The notes: a model not told the origin generated them from the sequence alone. Shown: positions 25,977 to 36,237, numbered from the stretch's first letter. The stretch is 64,000 nucleotides of DNA from Neorhizobium galegae bv. orientalis str. HAMBI 540 (GCF_000731315.1 NZ_HG938353.1:124001-188000), one strand, 5' to 3'. Made by a program: numbers and translations.

Positions 25977-28253
25977 ATGGATATGAACGAAATCAAAGAG
26001 ATCTTCTTTCAGGAATGCGAAGAGCAACTCGCAGAACTGGAGTCGGGTCTTCTCAAGCTGAACGACGGGGATCGCGACCCCGAAACGGTGAACGCCGTTT
26101 TCCGTGCCGTTCATTCCATCAAGGGGGGTGCTGGCGCCTTCGGTCTGGACGACCTGGTTTCCTTCGCCCACGTCTTCGAGACGACGCTCGATTGCGTACG
26201 CTCCAACAAGCTCGAGCCGACGCAGGACGTCCTGAAGGTCATGCTGAAGTCGGCAGACGTGCTGGCCGATCTCGTCAGCGCATCGCGTGACGGCGGCGGC
26301 GTCGACGAATCGAGAAGCCGCAGCCTCGTCAAGGAACTTGAGGCGCTCGCCCATGGCGGGTCACCCTCTTCCTCCGGCCACGACGCCCCGAAACCGGCCG
26401 CAAAGGCTGCCCCGGCTCCCGTGGCGAAAGTTGACCTTCCCAAACCGAGCGACGACAGCGGCTTTCAGCCGGTCCCCTTTTCGTTCGACGGTTTCGGCGA
26501 GGACGATGAGCCGGCAATTGAAGGCTCGGTCTACGAAGTCTCCTTCAAGCCGCGTCGCGAACTTTATTCCAAGGGCAACGAGGCAGCGCTCCTGCTGCGC
26601 GATCTGTCCCGTCTGGGAGAGATGAGCATCAATTGCGACACGGACGATCTGCCGACCCTCGACAAGATGGATCCGGAGGCCTCCTATTTCAGCTGGAAGA
26701 TCTCGATCCGGACCACCAGGAGCGAAGACGACATCCGTGCCGTCTTCGAATTCGCGGAATGGGATTGCGACCTCGAAGTGAAGCTTGCCGAAGAGGCATC
26801 TTCCAACGAGGAACTGCCGATGGTCCCGGTTCCGTTCGATCTGTCGATCCTTGATGACTCCGCTGGTGGGGAAGACGAGGAAAAGGCCGCTGAACGGGGC
26901 GTTTCGGAAGAAGCCGTCGCTGCGGCCGTATCCGCTGCCGAGACCGCAAGCAACGTCTCGAGGACGGCCCGTGCCGCCGAGAGGAAGGAATCGGCTGCCG
27001 CAGCAGCTGCCGCCCAGAACAATGCCGCTGCCGCAGCAGCCGGTGCTGGCCAGACGATCCGTGTCGATCTCGACCGCGTCGACCGTCTCATCAATCTCGT
27101 CGGCGAACTCGTCATCAACCAGGCGATGCTCTCCCAGAGCGTCGTCGAGAACGACGCGACCGGTACATCGGCCGTCAACATGGGCCTCGAAGAGCTGCAG
27201 CAGCTCACCCGCGAGATCCAGGACTCGGTCATGGCGATCCGCGCGCAGCCGGTAAAGCCGGTCTTCCAGCGCATGTCGCGTATCGTCCGCGAAGTGGCCG
27301 ACATGGTCGGCAAGTCGATCCGCCTGGTCACCGAAGGTGAAAACACCGAAGTCGACAAGACGGTCATCGACAAGATCGCCGAACCGCTGACCCACATGAT
27401 CCGCAACGCCGTCGACCACGGCATCGAGTCGCCCGAAAAGCGCGAGGCCGCCGGCAAGGATCCGGAAGGCACGATCAAGCTGACCGCAAAACATCGTTCG
27501 GGCCGCATCCTGATCGAACTTGCCGACGACGGCGCCGGCATCAACCGCGAACGCGTCCGCCAGAAGGCGATCGACAACGACATCATCGCAGCCGACGCCA
27601 ACCTGTCGGATGACGAGATCGACAACCTGATCTTCATGGCGGGTTTCTCGACCGCCGATAAGATCTCCGACATTTCCGGTCGCGGCGTCGGTATGGACGT
27701 CGTCAAGCGCTCGATCCAGGCGCTCGGCGGCCGTATCTCGATCTCTTCTCGGCCGGGCTACGGCTCGACCTTCACCATGAGCCTGCCGCTGACGCTTGCC
27801 GTTCTGGACGGAATGGTTGTCACGGTCGCCGGCCAGACGCTGGTGGTGCCGCTCACCGCCATCGTCGAGACGCTGCAGCCGGAGGCTGCCGCCATCCATT
27901 CCTTCGGCGCCAATCAGCGGCTTATCTCGATCCGCAACTCGTTCTGCCCGCTGGTCGATGTGGGCCGGGTCCTCAACTACCGCGCCACCCAGGCCAATCC
28001 GGTCGAAGGTGTCGCGCTGCTGGTCGAATCGGAAGGCGGCGGCCAGCGCGCCCTGATGGTCGATGCCATCCAGGGCCAACGCCAGGTCGTCATCAAGTCG
28101 CTCGAGGCAAACTACACTCACGTTCCGGGCATTGCCGCAGCCACCATTCTCGGTGACGGTCGCGTCGCTCTCATCCTCGACGTCGATGCGGTCGTCGCAG
28201 CGTCTCGAGGCCAGTCCATGAAACCTGAAATGTCGTTAGCCGCCACGGGTTGA
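25977..28253 (+). CDS. cheA: Chemotaxis histidine kinase CheA
   Basis: 758 residues. The P1 Hpt domain has phospho-acceptor H46 in RAVHSIKGGAGAFG. The P2-like region (~150-290) is acidic and rich in F and D. A long Ala-rich linker (~300-355) precedes P3. The P3 dimerisation helix starts at ~359 (DRVDRLINLVGELV). The HATPase has N box HMIRNAVDHGIE (~470) and G boxes DDGAGI and GRGVGMDVV. The CheW-like P5 spans ~605-750. It receives receptor input and phosphorylates CheY1, CheY2 and CheB. Confidence 0.96.
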   Translation: MDMNEIKEIFFQECEEQLAELESGLLKLNDGDRDPETVNAVFRAVHSIKGGAGAFGLDDLVSFAHVFETTLDCVRSNKLEPTQDVLKVMLKSADVLADLVSASRDGGGVDESRSRSLVKELEALAHGGSPSSSGHDAPKPAAKAAPAPVAKVDLPKPSDDSGFQPVPFSFDGFGEDDEPAIEGSVYEVSFKPRRELYSKGNEAALLLRDLSRLGEMSINCDTDDLPTLDKMDPEASYFSWKISIRTTRSEDDIRAVFEFAEWDCDLEVKLAEEASSNEELPMVPVPFDLSILDDSAGGEDEEKAAERGVSEEAVAAAVSAAETASNVSRTARAAERKESAAAAAAAQNNAAAAAAGAGQTIRVDLDRVDRLINLVGELVINQAMLSQSVVENDATGTSAVNMGLEELQQLTREIQDSVMAIRAQPVKPVFQRMSRIVREVADMVGKSIRLVTEGENTEVDKTVIDKIAEPLTHMIRNAVDHGIESPEKREAAGKDPEGTIKLTAKHRSGRILIELADDGAGINRERVRQKAIDNDIIAADANLSDDEIDNLIFMAGFSTADKISDISGRGVGMDVVKRSIQALGGRISISSRPGYGSTFTMSLPLTLAVLDGMVVTVAGQTLVVPLTAIVETLQPEAAAIHSFGANQRLISIRNSFCPLVDVGRVLNYRATQANPVEGVALLVESEGGGQRALMVDAIQGQRQVVIKSLEANYTHVPGIAAATILGDGRVALILDVDAVVAASRGQSMKPEMSLAATG

Positions 28254-28259
28254 GTTATT

Positions 28260-28727
28260 ATGTCGTATGCCGTGAAAAATCTGGTCCCGGGAAGCAAGGA
28301 GCTGATCGCTTTTCGCATCAGCGATCAGGAATTTTGCGTGAACATCATGTCCGTCCGCGAAATTCGCGGATGGACCCAGGCAACCCCGCTGCCGCATGCG
28401 CCCGCCTATGTCATGGGTGTTATCAATCTGCGCGGCGCGGTCCTGCCGATTATCGACCTTTCGGCCCGGCTTGGCATGAAGGATGCCGAGCCGACGGCGC
28501 GCCATGTGATTATCGTGGCGCAGATGAAGGCCAAGATTGTTGGTCTCCTCGTCGAGGCCGTTTCCGATATCCTTACGATTACCGACGAGAATATCCAGCC
28601 AGTACCGGAAGTCTCCTCCGATCTGGAGAGACAATATGCCCGGGGGATTCTCGCCATCGATAAGCGGATGATCTGCATGATCGAGTTGGACGCCCTCTTC
28701 CCCGACCAGGAAAGCGACGCTGCATGA
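28260..28727 (+). CDS. cheW: Chemotaxis coupling protein CheW
   Basis: 155 residues with the CheW fold: FRISDQEFCVNIMSVREI, the conserved NLRGAVLPIIDL strand, and IVGLLVEAVSDI. It links receptors to CheA P5. It lies 6 bp after cheA and overlaps cheR by 4 bp (ATGA), so translation is coupled. It is probably the main CheW of the operon. Confidence 0.94.
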   Translation: MSYAVKNLVPGSKELIAFRISDQEFCVNIMSVREIRGWTQATPLPHAPAYVMGVINLRGAVLPIIDLSARLGMKDAEPTARHVIIVAQMKAKIVGLLVEAVSDILTITDENIQPVPEVSSDLERQYARGILAIDKRMICMIELDALFPDQESDAA

Positions 28728-29632
28728 AGCCCTTGGGCGCCATCGAAAGCCGACAATCACCGGATGAGGTGCTCGCAAGCGGAGAATATCCGCTGACGCG
28801 CCGCGACCTCACCGACATTTCGGCGATGATCTACGCGGATGCCGGAATCTATCTCAATGATTCCAAGGCCTCGCTCGTCTATTCCCGCCTTTCCAAGCAT
28901 ATCCGGGCCTTGGGTCTGCGCGGCTTCAAGGACTATTGCGTTCTGGTGGCCTCGCCCGAAGGTGCTGCCGCCCGCCGCGAGATGCTGTCGCATCTGACGA
29001 CCAACTTCACCCGCTTCTTCCGCGAAAACCATCATTTCGAGCACCTGCGCGACGAGGTTCTGCCGGGTCTTATCAACCGCGCCAAGAGCGGCGGTCGCGT
29101 GCGCATCTGGTCGGCCGCCTGTTCGGATGGGCAGGAGCCCTATTCGATTGCGCTGACCGTATTGTCGCTGCTTCCCAACGCGGCCGATCTCGATTTCCGT
29201 ATCCTGGCGACCGATATCGACCCGAAGATCCTGGCCGCGGCCCGTGCCGGTCTCTACGACGAGAACGCCCTCGAAACCATGACGCCAGCCATGCGCAAGC
29301 AATGGTTCCGCGAGGTCGATGCCGGCGGGCGCCGCAGGTTCCAGATTGACGAACGCGTCAAGAAACTGATTACCTTCAACGAATTGAACCTGATGGCGCA
29401 GTGGCCCTTCAAGGGTAATTTCGACATCATCTTCTGCCGCAACGTCGTTATCTATTTCGATGAACCGACGCAGGTGAAAATCTGGTCCCGCTTCGCGTCG
29501 CTGCTGCCCGAAGGCGGACATCTCTATATAGGCCATTCCGAGCGTGTTTCCGGCGACGCCAAGAACCTGTTCGATAACATCGGTATCACCACCTATCGGT
29601 ATACCGGTAAGAACGCAGGGAGAAAAGCATGA
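28724..29632 (+). CDS. cheR: Chemotaxis protein methyltransferase CheR
   Basis: 302 residues. The N-terminal helical domain has [15 protein letters not shown]. The SAM-binding domain has [17 protein letters not shown] and [27 protein letters not shown] and [10 protein letters not shown] close the fold. It methylates glutamates of chemoreceptors for adaptation. It overlaps cheW upstream and cheB downstream by 4 bp each. No C-terminal pentapeptide-binding extension is evident. Confidence 0.95.
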   Translation: MKPLGAIESRQSPDEVLASGEYPLTRRDLTDISAMIYADAGIYLNDSKASLVYSRLSKHIRALGLRGFKDYCVLVASPEGAAARREMLSHLTTNFTRFFRENHHFEHLRDEVLPGLINRAKSGGRVRIWSAACSDGQEPYSIALTVLSLLPNAADLDFRILATDIDPKILAAARAGLYDENALETMTPAMRKQWFREVDAGGRRRFQIDERVKKLITFNELNLMAQWPFKGNFDIIFCRNVVIYFDEPTQVKIWSRFASLLPEGGHLYIGHSERVSGDAKNLFDNIGITTYRYTGKNAGRKA

Positions 29633-30669
29633 GCGCTCCGGCACGAGTCCTGGTCGTTGACGATTCACCCACCATGCGCGGCCTGATTACGGCCATTCTG
29701 AATTCCGACCCGGAAGTGAACGTCGTCGGCCAGGCCGGCGATGCGCTGGAAGCACGCGTCGCGATCAAGCAACTCAACCCCGATGTCGTTACCCTTGATA
29801 TCGAGATGCCCAACATGAATGGGCTGGAATTTCTCGAAAAGATCATGCGCCTGCGTCCGATGCCGGTAATCATGGTCTCGGCAATGACCCATCAGGGTGC
29901 CAATGCGACGTTGGCTGCTCTTGAGATCGGCGCCTTCGATTGCGTCGGCAAACCGGCTCCCGGCGATGTCCGCCCGTTCATGGATCTTGCTGAAAAGGTG
30001 AAGGCTGCAGCCCGGTCCGGACCCCGCCGGAATGGACCGACGCCTTTCATCGCCGCCTCTCCCGCTGCGGAATACCGGGTGGGCCGGAAGGTTGTGGCTA
30101 TAGGGTCGTCAACTGGAGGTGTTGAAGCTCTTATCGCGGTATTGCAAAAGTTTCCGCAAAATTGTCCGCCGACCGTAATTACTCAACATATGCCTTCCAC
30201 GTTTACCAAAAGTTTTGCCGAACGCCTTAATCGTATCTGCGCTCCTGTGGTGCAGGAAGCCACCGATGGCGCGCGGCTGGAGATCGGCAGGATCTATCTG
30301 GCGCCCGGTGGCGAACGACACTTGCAGGTGGTCAATCCGTCGGCGCCATGTTGCCGGCTGATCGAAAAGGAGCCGGTAAACGGCCACAGGCCCTCCGTGG
30401 ACGTCCTTTTCGACTCGGTCGCCGACCTGGCAGGTCGTAATGCGGTCGGGGTCATCCTGACGGGCATGGGCCGCGATGGAGCTGCAGGTTTGCTCAGAAT
30501 GCGTAGCGCGGGCGCACGCACGATCGGGCAGAACGAAAAGACCTGTGTGGTCTACGGCATGCCGAGGGTTGCCCATGAAATGGGGGCTGTCGAGCAGCAA
30601 CTGCCGTTAGGCTCCATAGGAGAAGAAGTGTTGAAGTTAACTGCTGCCCGAAAAGAAGGTACCGAATAA
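29629..30669 (+). CDS. cheB: Chemotaxis response regulator / protein-glutamate methylesterase CheB
   Basis: 346 residues. Receiver domain with phospho-acceptor D57 ([13 protein letters not shown]), a linker, then the methylesterase. Catalytic S161 (GSSTGG) and H187 (TQHMP) are present, and the aspartate is in GMGRDGA. It demethylates receptors when phosphorylated by CheA. The stop is immediately followed by the cheY2 start. Confidence 0.95.
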   Translation: MSAPARVLVVDDSPTMRGLITAILNSDPEVNVVGQAGDALEARVAIKQLNPDVVTLDIEMPNMNGLEFLEKIMRLRPMPVIMVSAMTHQGANATLAALEIGAFDCVGKPAPGDVRPFMDLAEKVKAAARSGPRRNGPTPFIAASPAAEYRVGRKVVAIGSSTGGVEALIAVLQKFPQNCPPTVITQHMPSTFTKSFAERLNRICAPVVQEATDGARLEIGRIYLAPGGERHLQVVNPSAPCCRLIEKEPVNGHRPSVDVLFDSVADLAGRNAVGVILTGMGRDGAAGLLRMRSAGARTIGQNEKTCVVYGMPRVAHEMGAVEQQLPLGSIGEEVLKLTAARKEGTE

Positions 30670-31059
30670 ATGTCTATCGCTGAAAAAATCAAAGTTCTGA
30701 TCGTCGACGATCAGGTCACCAGCCGCCTGCTGCTCAGCGACGCCCTGACACAGCTCGGCTTCAAACAGATCACTTCTGCCGGCGATGGCGAGCAGGGCAT
30801 GAAGATCATGGCCGAGCAGCCGCACCATCTCGTCATTTCGGACTTCAACATGCCGAAAATGGACGGGATCGGTTTCCTGCAGGCCGTTCGCGCCAATCCG
30901 AACACGAAGAAGGCCGCGTTCATCATCCTGACGGCCCAGGGCGACCGTGCCCTGGTTCAGAAGGCTGCGTCGCTCGGCGCCAACAACGTTCTGGCCAAGC
31001 CGTTCACGATCGAAAAGATGAAGGCCGCTATCGAAGCGGTGTTTGGAGCATTGAAATGA
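30670..31059 (+). CDS. cheY2: Chemotaxis response regulator CheY2 (motor-binding)
   Basis: 129-residue receiver domain with acidic D13-D14, phospho-acceptor D58 ([13 protein letters not shown]), T in IILTAQG and K in VLAKPF. By position and sequence this is the CheY2 type that binds the motor and controls flagellar rotary speed in rhizobia. It overlaps cheD by 4 bases. Confidence 0.93.
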   Translation: MSIAEKIKVLIVDDQVTSRLLLSDALTQLGFKQITSAGDGEQGMKIMAEQPHHLVISDFNMPKMDGIGFLQAVRANPNTKKAAFIILTAQGDRALVQKAASLGANNVLAKPFTIEKMKAAIEAVFGALK

Positions 31060-31613
31060 ATGACGCCGCTGCAGTCAGGCGTGTCCATATCATTCAGGGG
31101 GAATATAAGGTCCTAAACGACCCGAACGCTGTTCTCTCCACGATTCTGGGCTCATGCGTGGCTGCGTGTCTTCGCGATCCTGTCGCCGGTATCGGCGGCA
31201 TGAACCACTTCCTGCTTCCGGGATCCGCCGGTTCCATGGCCTCGGGCGGCGATGCGACGCGTTATGGCGTGCATCTGATGGAACTGTTGATCAATGGTCT
31301 TTTGAAGCAGGGAGCCCGGCGAGACCGGTTGGAAGCGAAGATTTTTGGCGGCGCCAAGACAATTGCCAGCTTTTCGAATGTCGGCGAACAGAATGCTGCA
31401 TTTGCTATGGAATTTCTAAAGGATGAAGGTATCCCGGTGGTCGGCTCCTCAACGGGCGGGGAGCACGGGCGCAAGCTGGAGTTCTGGCCGGTAAGCGGTC
31501 GGGCGCGTCAGTATCCGCTGACCGGCGCCGAAACTCAACGGACCGTGGCGATGGAGCAGCGTCCGGTACGCATGCCGACGAAGCCGGTCGAGAGCTCAAT
31601 CGAGTTCTTTTAA
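31056..31613 (+). CDS. cheD: Chemoreceptor glutamine deamidase CheD
   Basis: 185 residues. The deamidase cysteine is C34 in [10 protein letters not shown] and the histidine H51 is in GGMNHFLLP. The KIFGGA motif and [16 protein letters not shown], conserved in CheD, are present. It deamidates receptor glutamines and tunes adaptation. Coupled to cheY2 upstream. Confidence 0.93.
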   Translation: MNDAAAVRRVHIIQGEYKVLNDPNAVLSTILGSCVAACLRDPVAGIGGMNHFLLPGSAGSMASGGDATRYGVHLMELLINGLLKQGARRDRLEAKIFGGAKTIASFSNVGEQNAAFAMEFLKDEGIPVVGSSTGGEHGRKLEFWPVSGRARQYPLTGAETQRTVAMEQRPVRMPTKPVESSIEFF

Positions 31614-31641
31614 AAAATCATTTCTCGGGGCGAAGATAGCC

Positions 31642-32031
31642 ATGAACGACATCGTCAAGACGCCAATCGCTCCGTTTGAGGAATCTCTTCCAGAAGTCCT
31701 GATGCGTCTGGTCTCGGAGCTTCATGACGTGGCATACCTGATCGAACGGGTCGAGCCGCAGCTTCTGGAACTCGGCGGAGAAACAATCCTGCAGTCGCCG
31801 GACAGCCTGAAAGTCCTGCAGGGCATTGACCTTGCCGTGCAGAAGACGCGCGGCCTTGCGGAATTCGTCGACACCATCACCGGCGGCATTCCGAGCGAAT
31901 GGATGGTCGATGTCTCGACCGCGCTCAATCTCGTCAAGCTTGCCGACATGCAGAAGGCGCTGACCAACGGCATGCGCCACGGCCATTCCCAGCCTTTGAG
32001 CAAGGCAGCCGGCGATTTCGATTTCTTCTGA
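31642..32031 (+). CDS. cheT: Rhizobial chemotaxis protein CheT
   Basis: 129 residues, almost wholly helical, last gene of the chemotaxis operon. It carries D63-L-A-V-Q67, a DxxxQ pattern of the CheZ phosphatase type, in a helix (GIDLAVQKTRGLAEF). In S. meliloti the protein at this position has been linked to signal termination and adaptation. Assignment here is by position, size and that motif. A short near-palindrome, CGGCCAT-G-ATGGCCG (32056-32070), follows the stop. Confidence 0.8.
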   Translation: MNDIVKTPIAPFEESLPEVLMRLVSELHDVAYLIERVEPQLLELGGETILQSPDSLKVLQGIDLAVQKTRGLAEFVDTITGGIPSEWMVDVSTALNLVKLADMQKALTNGMRHGHSQPLSKAAGDFDFF

Positions 32032-32194
32032 TCGCCAGCCCTGACATGCATGTTTCGGCCATGATGGCCGATTACCCCGCCCGCCCTCCATAGTCGCCAG
32101 AATCCCTGTGCACGCGAAACGCTCGCACAAGCTTCGCTTTCTAAGGTGCGACTGGGCATGGGCTCGAATACCTAGTTGGCGATGTGGGAACAGA

Positions 32195-33865
32195 ATGAAT
32201 CTGTTGGCTCAATTTTCACAAGTCTTTAGAAATCTGGCCGGTTTAGGCCAGACGAGACTTATTGCTTTAGGCGCTGTCGGCGTCATTTCAGTTGCGATCG
32301 TTATTGCGGCGGCCCTCTTCGTTAACAAGCCGGCTTACGAAACGCTCTATGTCGGGCTTGATAAGGCCGACCTTAACCAGGTGAGTATTGCGCTGGCGGA
32401 GGCTAACATGCCTTTCCAGGTCGGTACGGACGGTTCGAGCCTTCAGGTTCCGGCCGGCTCGACGAGCAAGGCGCGGCTTCTGCTGGCCGAGCGCGGTCTG
32501 CCGAACAGCTCCAACGCCGGTTATGAACTCTTCGACAACGTCGGCTCGCTCGGCCTGACCTCCTTCATGCAGGAAGTCACCCGGGTTCGGGCCCTGGAAG
32601 GCGAGATCGGCCGGTCGATCCAGCAGATCAACGGCGTCAACGCCGCTCGCGTCCATATCGTGATGCCGGATGTCGGCAACTTCCGCAGGGGTGAACAGAA
32701 GCCGACCGCATCGGTGATGATCCGGGCCAGCTCGACGACGGGCCGCAAGGCGACCTCGTCCATTCGTCACCTTGTCGCTTCCGCAGTCCCCGGCCTCGAC
32801 GTCGATGACGTCACAATTCTCGACTCCACCGGTCAGTTGCTTGCATCGGGCGACGAATACGGCGGCAGCGAAATGAACAAATCGCTGAGCATCGTCCAGA
32901 ACGTTCAGCAGGAAATCGAGAACAATATCGACAAGGCGCTGGCGCCTTTCCTCGGCATGGACAATTTCCGTTCGAGCGTCACGGCGTCTTTGAACACGGA
33001 CAGCCAGCAGATCAACGAGACGGTCTTCGATCCGAACTCCCGCGTCGAACGTTCGGTCCGGACCACCAAGGAAGCGTCCAAGTCGCAGCAGACCCAGGAT
33101 GACAACGCTACGACCGTCGAGCAGAACGTGCCGCAGGCCGCTCCGCCTCCGGGTGGTGCCAATGGTCCGAAATCGACTGATCAGTCCGACAAGAAGGAAG
33201 AACAGACCAACTACGAAATCAATCAGAAAACGGTCGCCACGACGCGCAACAGCTATCAGATCGAGAAAGTCTCGGTTGCGGTGGTCGTCAACAAGGGTCG
33301 CGTCGCCAAAATGATCGGCGAGCCGGCCGACCAGGCCAAGGTCGATGCCTATCTCGCCGAGATGCAGAAGATCGTGGCATCCGCGGCCGGCATCAACTCG
33401 GGCCGCGGCGATGTCGTCACGCTGACGGCCATGGACTTCCTGGAGAACCAGCTTCTGAGCGAGGCCTCCAGCGGTCCGGGCATGATGGACATGCTGAGCC
33501 GGAATGTCGGAGGCATCATCAACTCGCTCGCCTTCGTCCTGGTTGCTTTCCTGGTGGTCTGGCTCGGTCTTCGCCCGCTCATCCGCACCGTCAGCGGCAC
33601 CAATGTCGCCGGCGAAGCGGCAGAGGGTGCAGGTCTCGAACTTCCCGACTTCTCGCCTACGACCGGCAGCCCGGCACTCATGGACGGCTTCGGTTCCGAT
33701 TTCGGTTTCGACAGCTCGAACGACATGCTGGGCGGTGGCGACGACGAGGGCTTCAACCGCCGCGTCAAGGAAGGCCCCGAAAAGCGGCTTGCCCGGATGG
33801 TCGAAATCTCCGAAGAGCGCGCCGCGAAGATTCTCCGCAAGTGGGCGCTCGAAAAGGCAGCGTGA
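32195..33865 (+). CDS. fliF: Flagellar MS-ring protein FliF
   Basis: 556 residues from ATG 32195 (MNLLAQFSQVFRNL), with GGGA upstream; the frame is open farther back but without conserved sequence. TM1 is ~24-46, followed by the ring-building motifs NKPAYETLYVGL and RALEGEIGRSIQ (YscJ/FliF domain). A charged low-complexity region (~300-360) is visible, then TM2 ~435-458. The acidic C-terminal tail (AEERAAKILRKW-type) binds FliG. It is the assembly base of the basal body. A strong terminator follows. Confidence 0.95.
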   Translation: MNLLAQFSQVFRNLAGLGQTRLIALGAVGVISVAIVIAAALFVNKPAYETLYVGLDKADLNQVSIALAEANMPFQVGTDGSSLQVPAGSTSKARLLLAERGLPNSSNAGYELFDNVGSLGLTSFMQEVTRVRALEGEIGRSIQQINGVNAARVHIVMPDVGNFRRGEQKPTASVMIRASSTTGRKATSSIRHLVASAVPGLDVDDVTILDSTGQLLASGDEYGGSEMNKSLSIVQNVQQEIENNIDKALAPFLGMDNFRSSVTASLNTDSQQINETVFDPNSRVERSVRTTKEASKSQQTQDDNATTVEQNVPQAAPPPGGANGPKSTDQSDKKEEQTNYEINQKTVATTRNSYQIEKVSVAVVVNKGRVAKMIGEPADQAKVDAYLAEMQKIVASAAGINSGRGDVVTLTAMDFLENQLLSEASSGPGMMDMLSRNVGGIINSLAFVLVAFLVVWLGLRPLIRTVSGTNVAGEAAEGAGLELPDFSPTTGSPALMDGFGSDFGFDSSNDMLGGGDDEGFNRRVKEGPEKRLARMVEISEERAAKILRKWALEKAA

Positions 33866-33891
33866 CAAGGTATCACGAAAATATGATTGCC

Positions 33892-33923
33892 ATGGGCCGG
33901 ACCTTGTCCGGCCCATTTCTTTT
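33892..33923 (+). terminator. Rho-independent terminator after fliF
   Basis: An 11-bp perfect stem, ATGGGCCGGAC paired with GTCCGGCCCAT, has a 3-base loop and is followed by TTCTTTTC. It lies 26 bp after the fliF stop, closing the chemotaxis-fliF transcript before visN. Confidence 0.8.
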
Positions 33924-34277
33924 CAGCCCCGCCGCACACTTGGCGGATTTATCCATTAGCGAATCAGTGAACAATATGGCGCAACTGGGGAAATCCGGTG
34001 TCGAGGCGATGGTAATTCGTAGTGCGTCTCCTACAATGGCCTTGATTCGTACAATGGCTTCCGAGGTCCCGTGGAGGGTGGGGCTGGCTGGAAATTCCGG
34101 TGTGGACGACGAATGAGAGCGGCTACCAACAGTATTCCTTGAAGAATTCGTCTAACTCGGGATCGTTTCGGCCCAAGAGGGGTTGTATGAAATCGCAGCA
34201 TGCCGCGGCGCGCGCATTCATGATGGATGCGCCACGTGGCGGGGAGCAGATCGCGAATGGAGTTGTCGGGGGTAGAA
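33924..34277 (+). promoter_or_regulatory. visN: visN upstream region
   Basis: About 350 bases with no convincing gene. Two interleaved direct repeats are visible: ATTCGTA at 34015-34021 and 34045-34051, and TACAATGGC at 34032-34040 and 34050-34058. They could be regulator sites for the visNR promoter. No regulator is assigned. Confidence 0.35.
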
Positions 34278-34994
34278 ATGATGACGGAGGGGCGCTCCTA
34301 TACGGAGTCTGCCAGCTCCCGGGGACTATCGCGTGAGCAATTGGTTCGCCGTCTTTCTGTTCTGGCGGGATCCAACAACGTCCAGGCAGTCATGCGCCTG
34401 CTTGCCGATTACGTCGGCGCTTCTCATTTTCTGCTGGCCCGCTACGACCTTATCCAGGAGCAGGGCCTCGATTTTATCGTAGCGTCCAACTGGCCGTTCG
34501 ATCTCGTGCGGCGCCTCGGCTCGGAACTTGCGAGCGGTTATGCCCGTTCCACCGAACTCGAAAAATGTCTCTCGCTGCTGACACCGAGCTTTGCGCTGTT
34601 GCCGGACGACATCGTGCCGCCGGACGACATCAGCAGGCAGTATTGCGCGCTGACGTTCTGTGTCGGCCGGACGCGCTTCTCGCTGATGCTGCTGTTTCTG
34701 GACGGCATCATCCTCTCGCAGGAACGGTTGAGGGAAGTAGGGCTGTTCGCCGCCTACGGCTCCAGTTTCGGAGAGAATGCCGACGCCAGGACAGAACGTG
34801 ATTTCGAACTGACCGAACGCGAGCTGGAATGCCTCTTCTGGATTGCCGAGGGCAAGACCAGCGACGAGATCGCCGTGATCCTCGGGATATCTCGCAACAC
34901 GATCAACAATTACATTACCAGCGTGATGCGCAAGACGGCAACCAAGACGCGTTCCGAGGCGATTGCCTACGCCGTTCGCAACAATCTAGTTTAG
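34278..34994 (+). CDS. visN: LuxR-family motility regulator VisN
   Basis: 238 residues from ATG 34278 (preceded by a G-rich RBS); ATG 34257 and 34281 are alternatives. The N-terminal autoinducer-binding-like domain contains VGASHFLLARYDLIQ. The C-terminal LuxR HTH is ELTERELECLFWIAEGKTSDEIAVIL and SRNTINNYI. With VisR, encoded 13 bp downstream, it forms the top-level activator of flagellar, motility and chemotaxis genes in Sinorhizobium and Agrobacterium. Confidence 0.9.
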   Translation: MMTEGRSYTESASSRGLSREQLVRRLSVLAGSNNVQAVMRLLADYVGASHFLLARYDLIQEQGLDFIVASNWPFDLVRRLGSELASGYARSTELEKCLSLLTPSFALLPDDIVPPDDISRQYCALTFCVGRTRFSLMLLFLDGIILSQERLREVGLFAAYGSSFGENADARTERDFELTERELECLFWIAEGKTSDEIAVILGISRNTINNYITSVMRKTATKTRSEAIAYAVRNNLV

Positions 34995-35007
34995 GAAAAT
35001 AATTTCA

Positions 35008-35754
35008 ATGGGTTATTCGCGCAGCGGCACGGCAGATGGACCTGGAAGCATCCAGTATCTGCGCCTCCAGCGCGCATCGAGCAGGTCGGATATCTTCCCG
35101 AAGCTCATCGCCATGCAGAAAAACCTGAAGGCGCGGAATTTCGCGGTTTTCCGCATCGCCGGCGCCGGGCTGCCCAACAAGCGCAAGCTCGTATGCGAGC
35201 TTGAAAACTGGGGAGCAGGCGCACTCGAAAGCAGCAACCAGCTCATCAGCGCTTATGGCGAGGCGCTGCTGGACCACATCGAGACGTCACTCCTGCCGCT
35301 GATCTGGAACGGTTCGGAGAACACGAGTTTTGCCGATGCCGGCGAATTTTCGCCATTGACGCATCGTCTGGATGCCGGCGCCGTTCCCTTTTCGGGGATC
35401 GCATTCCCCGTACGCCTGGGCGCCCTCGGCAATGGTTATGTTGCTTTCTTCGGGACATCGATGGAGCTGGTGAGCGATGTCATCATCGACCAGCATGTCA
35501 GGAGCTGCCAGGTGGTCATGGACCTGCTGGCGCTCGACGAACGCCGGAGCGTACCGGCGGAATCACTGAGCGAACGCGAGATTGCCTGCCTCCAACTGGC
35601 CGGCGACGGTCGCATCAGCGAAGAGATCGCCGAAAAACTCGGCCTCTCCGTCCACACCGTCAACGCCTATCTCGGCTCTGCTACCGTCAAGCTCGATTCG
35701 GTCAACCGCATCCAGGCGATCGCCAAGGCGATCAGGCTCGGTTATATCCACTGA
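35008..35754 (+). CDS. visR: LuxR-family motility regulator VisR
   Basis: 248 residues. N-terminal sensor-like domain (KNLKARNFAVFRIAGAG) and C-terminal LuxR HTH (SLSEREIACLQLAGDGRISEEIAEKL, then SVHTVNAYLGSATVKL). Partner of VisN. The ATG follows AAAATAATTTCA, without a strong RBS; translational coupling to visN is likely. It converges on the next gene, with no terminator seen in the 43-bp gap. Confidence 0.9.
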   Translation: MGYSRSGTADGPGSIQYLRLQRASSRSDIFPKLIAMQKNLKARNFAVFRIAGAGLPNKRKLVCELENWGAGALESSNQLISAYGEALLDHIETSLLPLIWNGSENTSFADAGEFSPLTHRLDAGAVPFSGIAFPVRLGALGNGYVAFFGTSMELVSDVIIDQHVRSCQVVMDLLALDERRSVPAESLSEREIACLQLAGDGRISEEIAEKLGLSVHTVNAYLGSATVKLDSVNRIQAIAKAIRLGYIH

Positions 35755-35797
35755 CTAATCCGGCCAGGAACGCGTCTCTTACGCTTCGGCGGCAGCC

Positions 35798-36232
35798 TCA
35801 CATCTGCGAGTTGCTGGTCTTTACGAATTTGGCTTCCTGAAGGCTTTGTGCAAGGAACGCGGTGTTGTCGTGCGGGTCCTCGAAAGGGGCCTGGAATGCA
35901 ATGTGGTCGATCTCAAGCGCCGCCAGTTGGTCCGCCAGCGTCAGGCGCGCATAGACCGAAACGCCGCGTGGCTTAATTTCGAGGTCGAGGACGACTTCCG
36001 GCTTGCCGTTCCATTCGAGCTTGTAATCGCCGCCAGCACCGAAACTGACGGTCCCAGGGTGGAAATAAAGCTCCGCTGCCGAAGATACGAGGTCGGCGAG
36101 GCTGCTGTGGCACTCTAGACGGAGAAGCGAGATGAGGTCACCGGCATCGAGCAGGCGAAGTTCCGAAGCCACCGGGCTGATTGCTTGTGCGACGATTTCT
36201 TCTCGTTCGGTGGAGTAGGTGCATTTCTTCAT
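35798..36232 (-). CDS. Conserved hypothetical protein downstream of flhB
   Basis: 144 residues starting MKKCTYSTEREEIVAQ. I do not recognise a named domain. The sequence is a soluble alpha/beta type (ELYFHPGTVSFGAGGDYKLEWNG, VVLDLEIKPRGVSVYARL). It starts 5 bp after flhB ends, so it is almost certainly co-transcribed with flhB, and a motility-related role is a reasonable guess. Function unknown. Confidence 0.65.
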   Translation of the reverse strand: MKKCTYSTEREEIVAQAISPVASELRLLDAGDLISLLRLECHSSLADLVSSAAELYFHPGTVSFGAGGDYKLEWNGKPEVVLDLEIKPRGVSVYARLTLADQLAALEIDHIAFQAPFEDPHDNTAFLAQSLQEAKFVKTSNSQM

Positions 36233-36237
36233 GACGC

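Noticed and set aside
26361..28121. A 586-codon minus-strand frame opposite cheA
   Set aside because: Antisense to a well-supported CheA; composition is typical of a shadow frame and no ribosome binding site or domain is seen.
32288..33916. A 542-codon minus-strand frame opposite fliF
   Set aside because: Antisense to FliF, with no conserved motif, and it runs through the fliF terminator.
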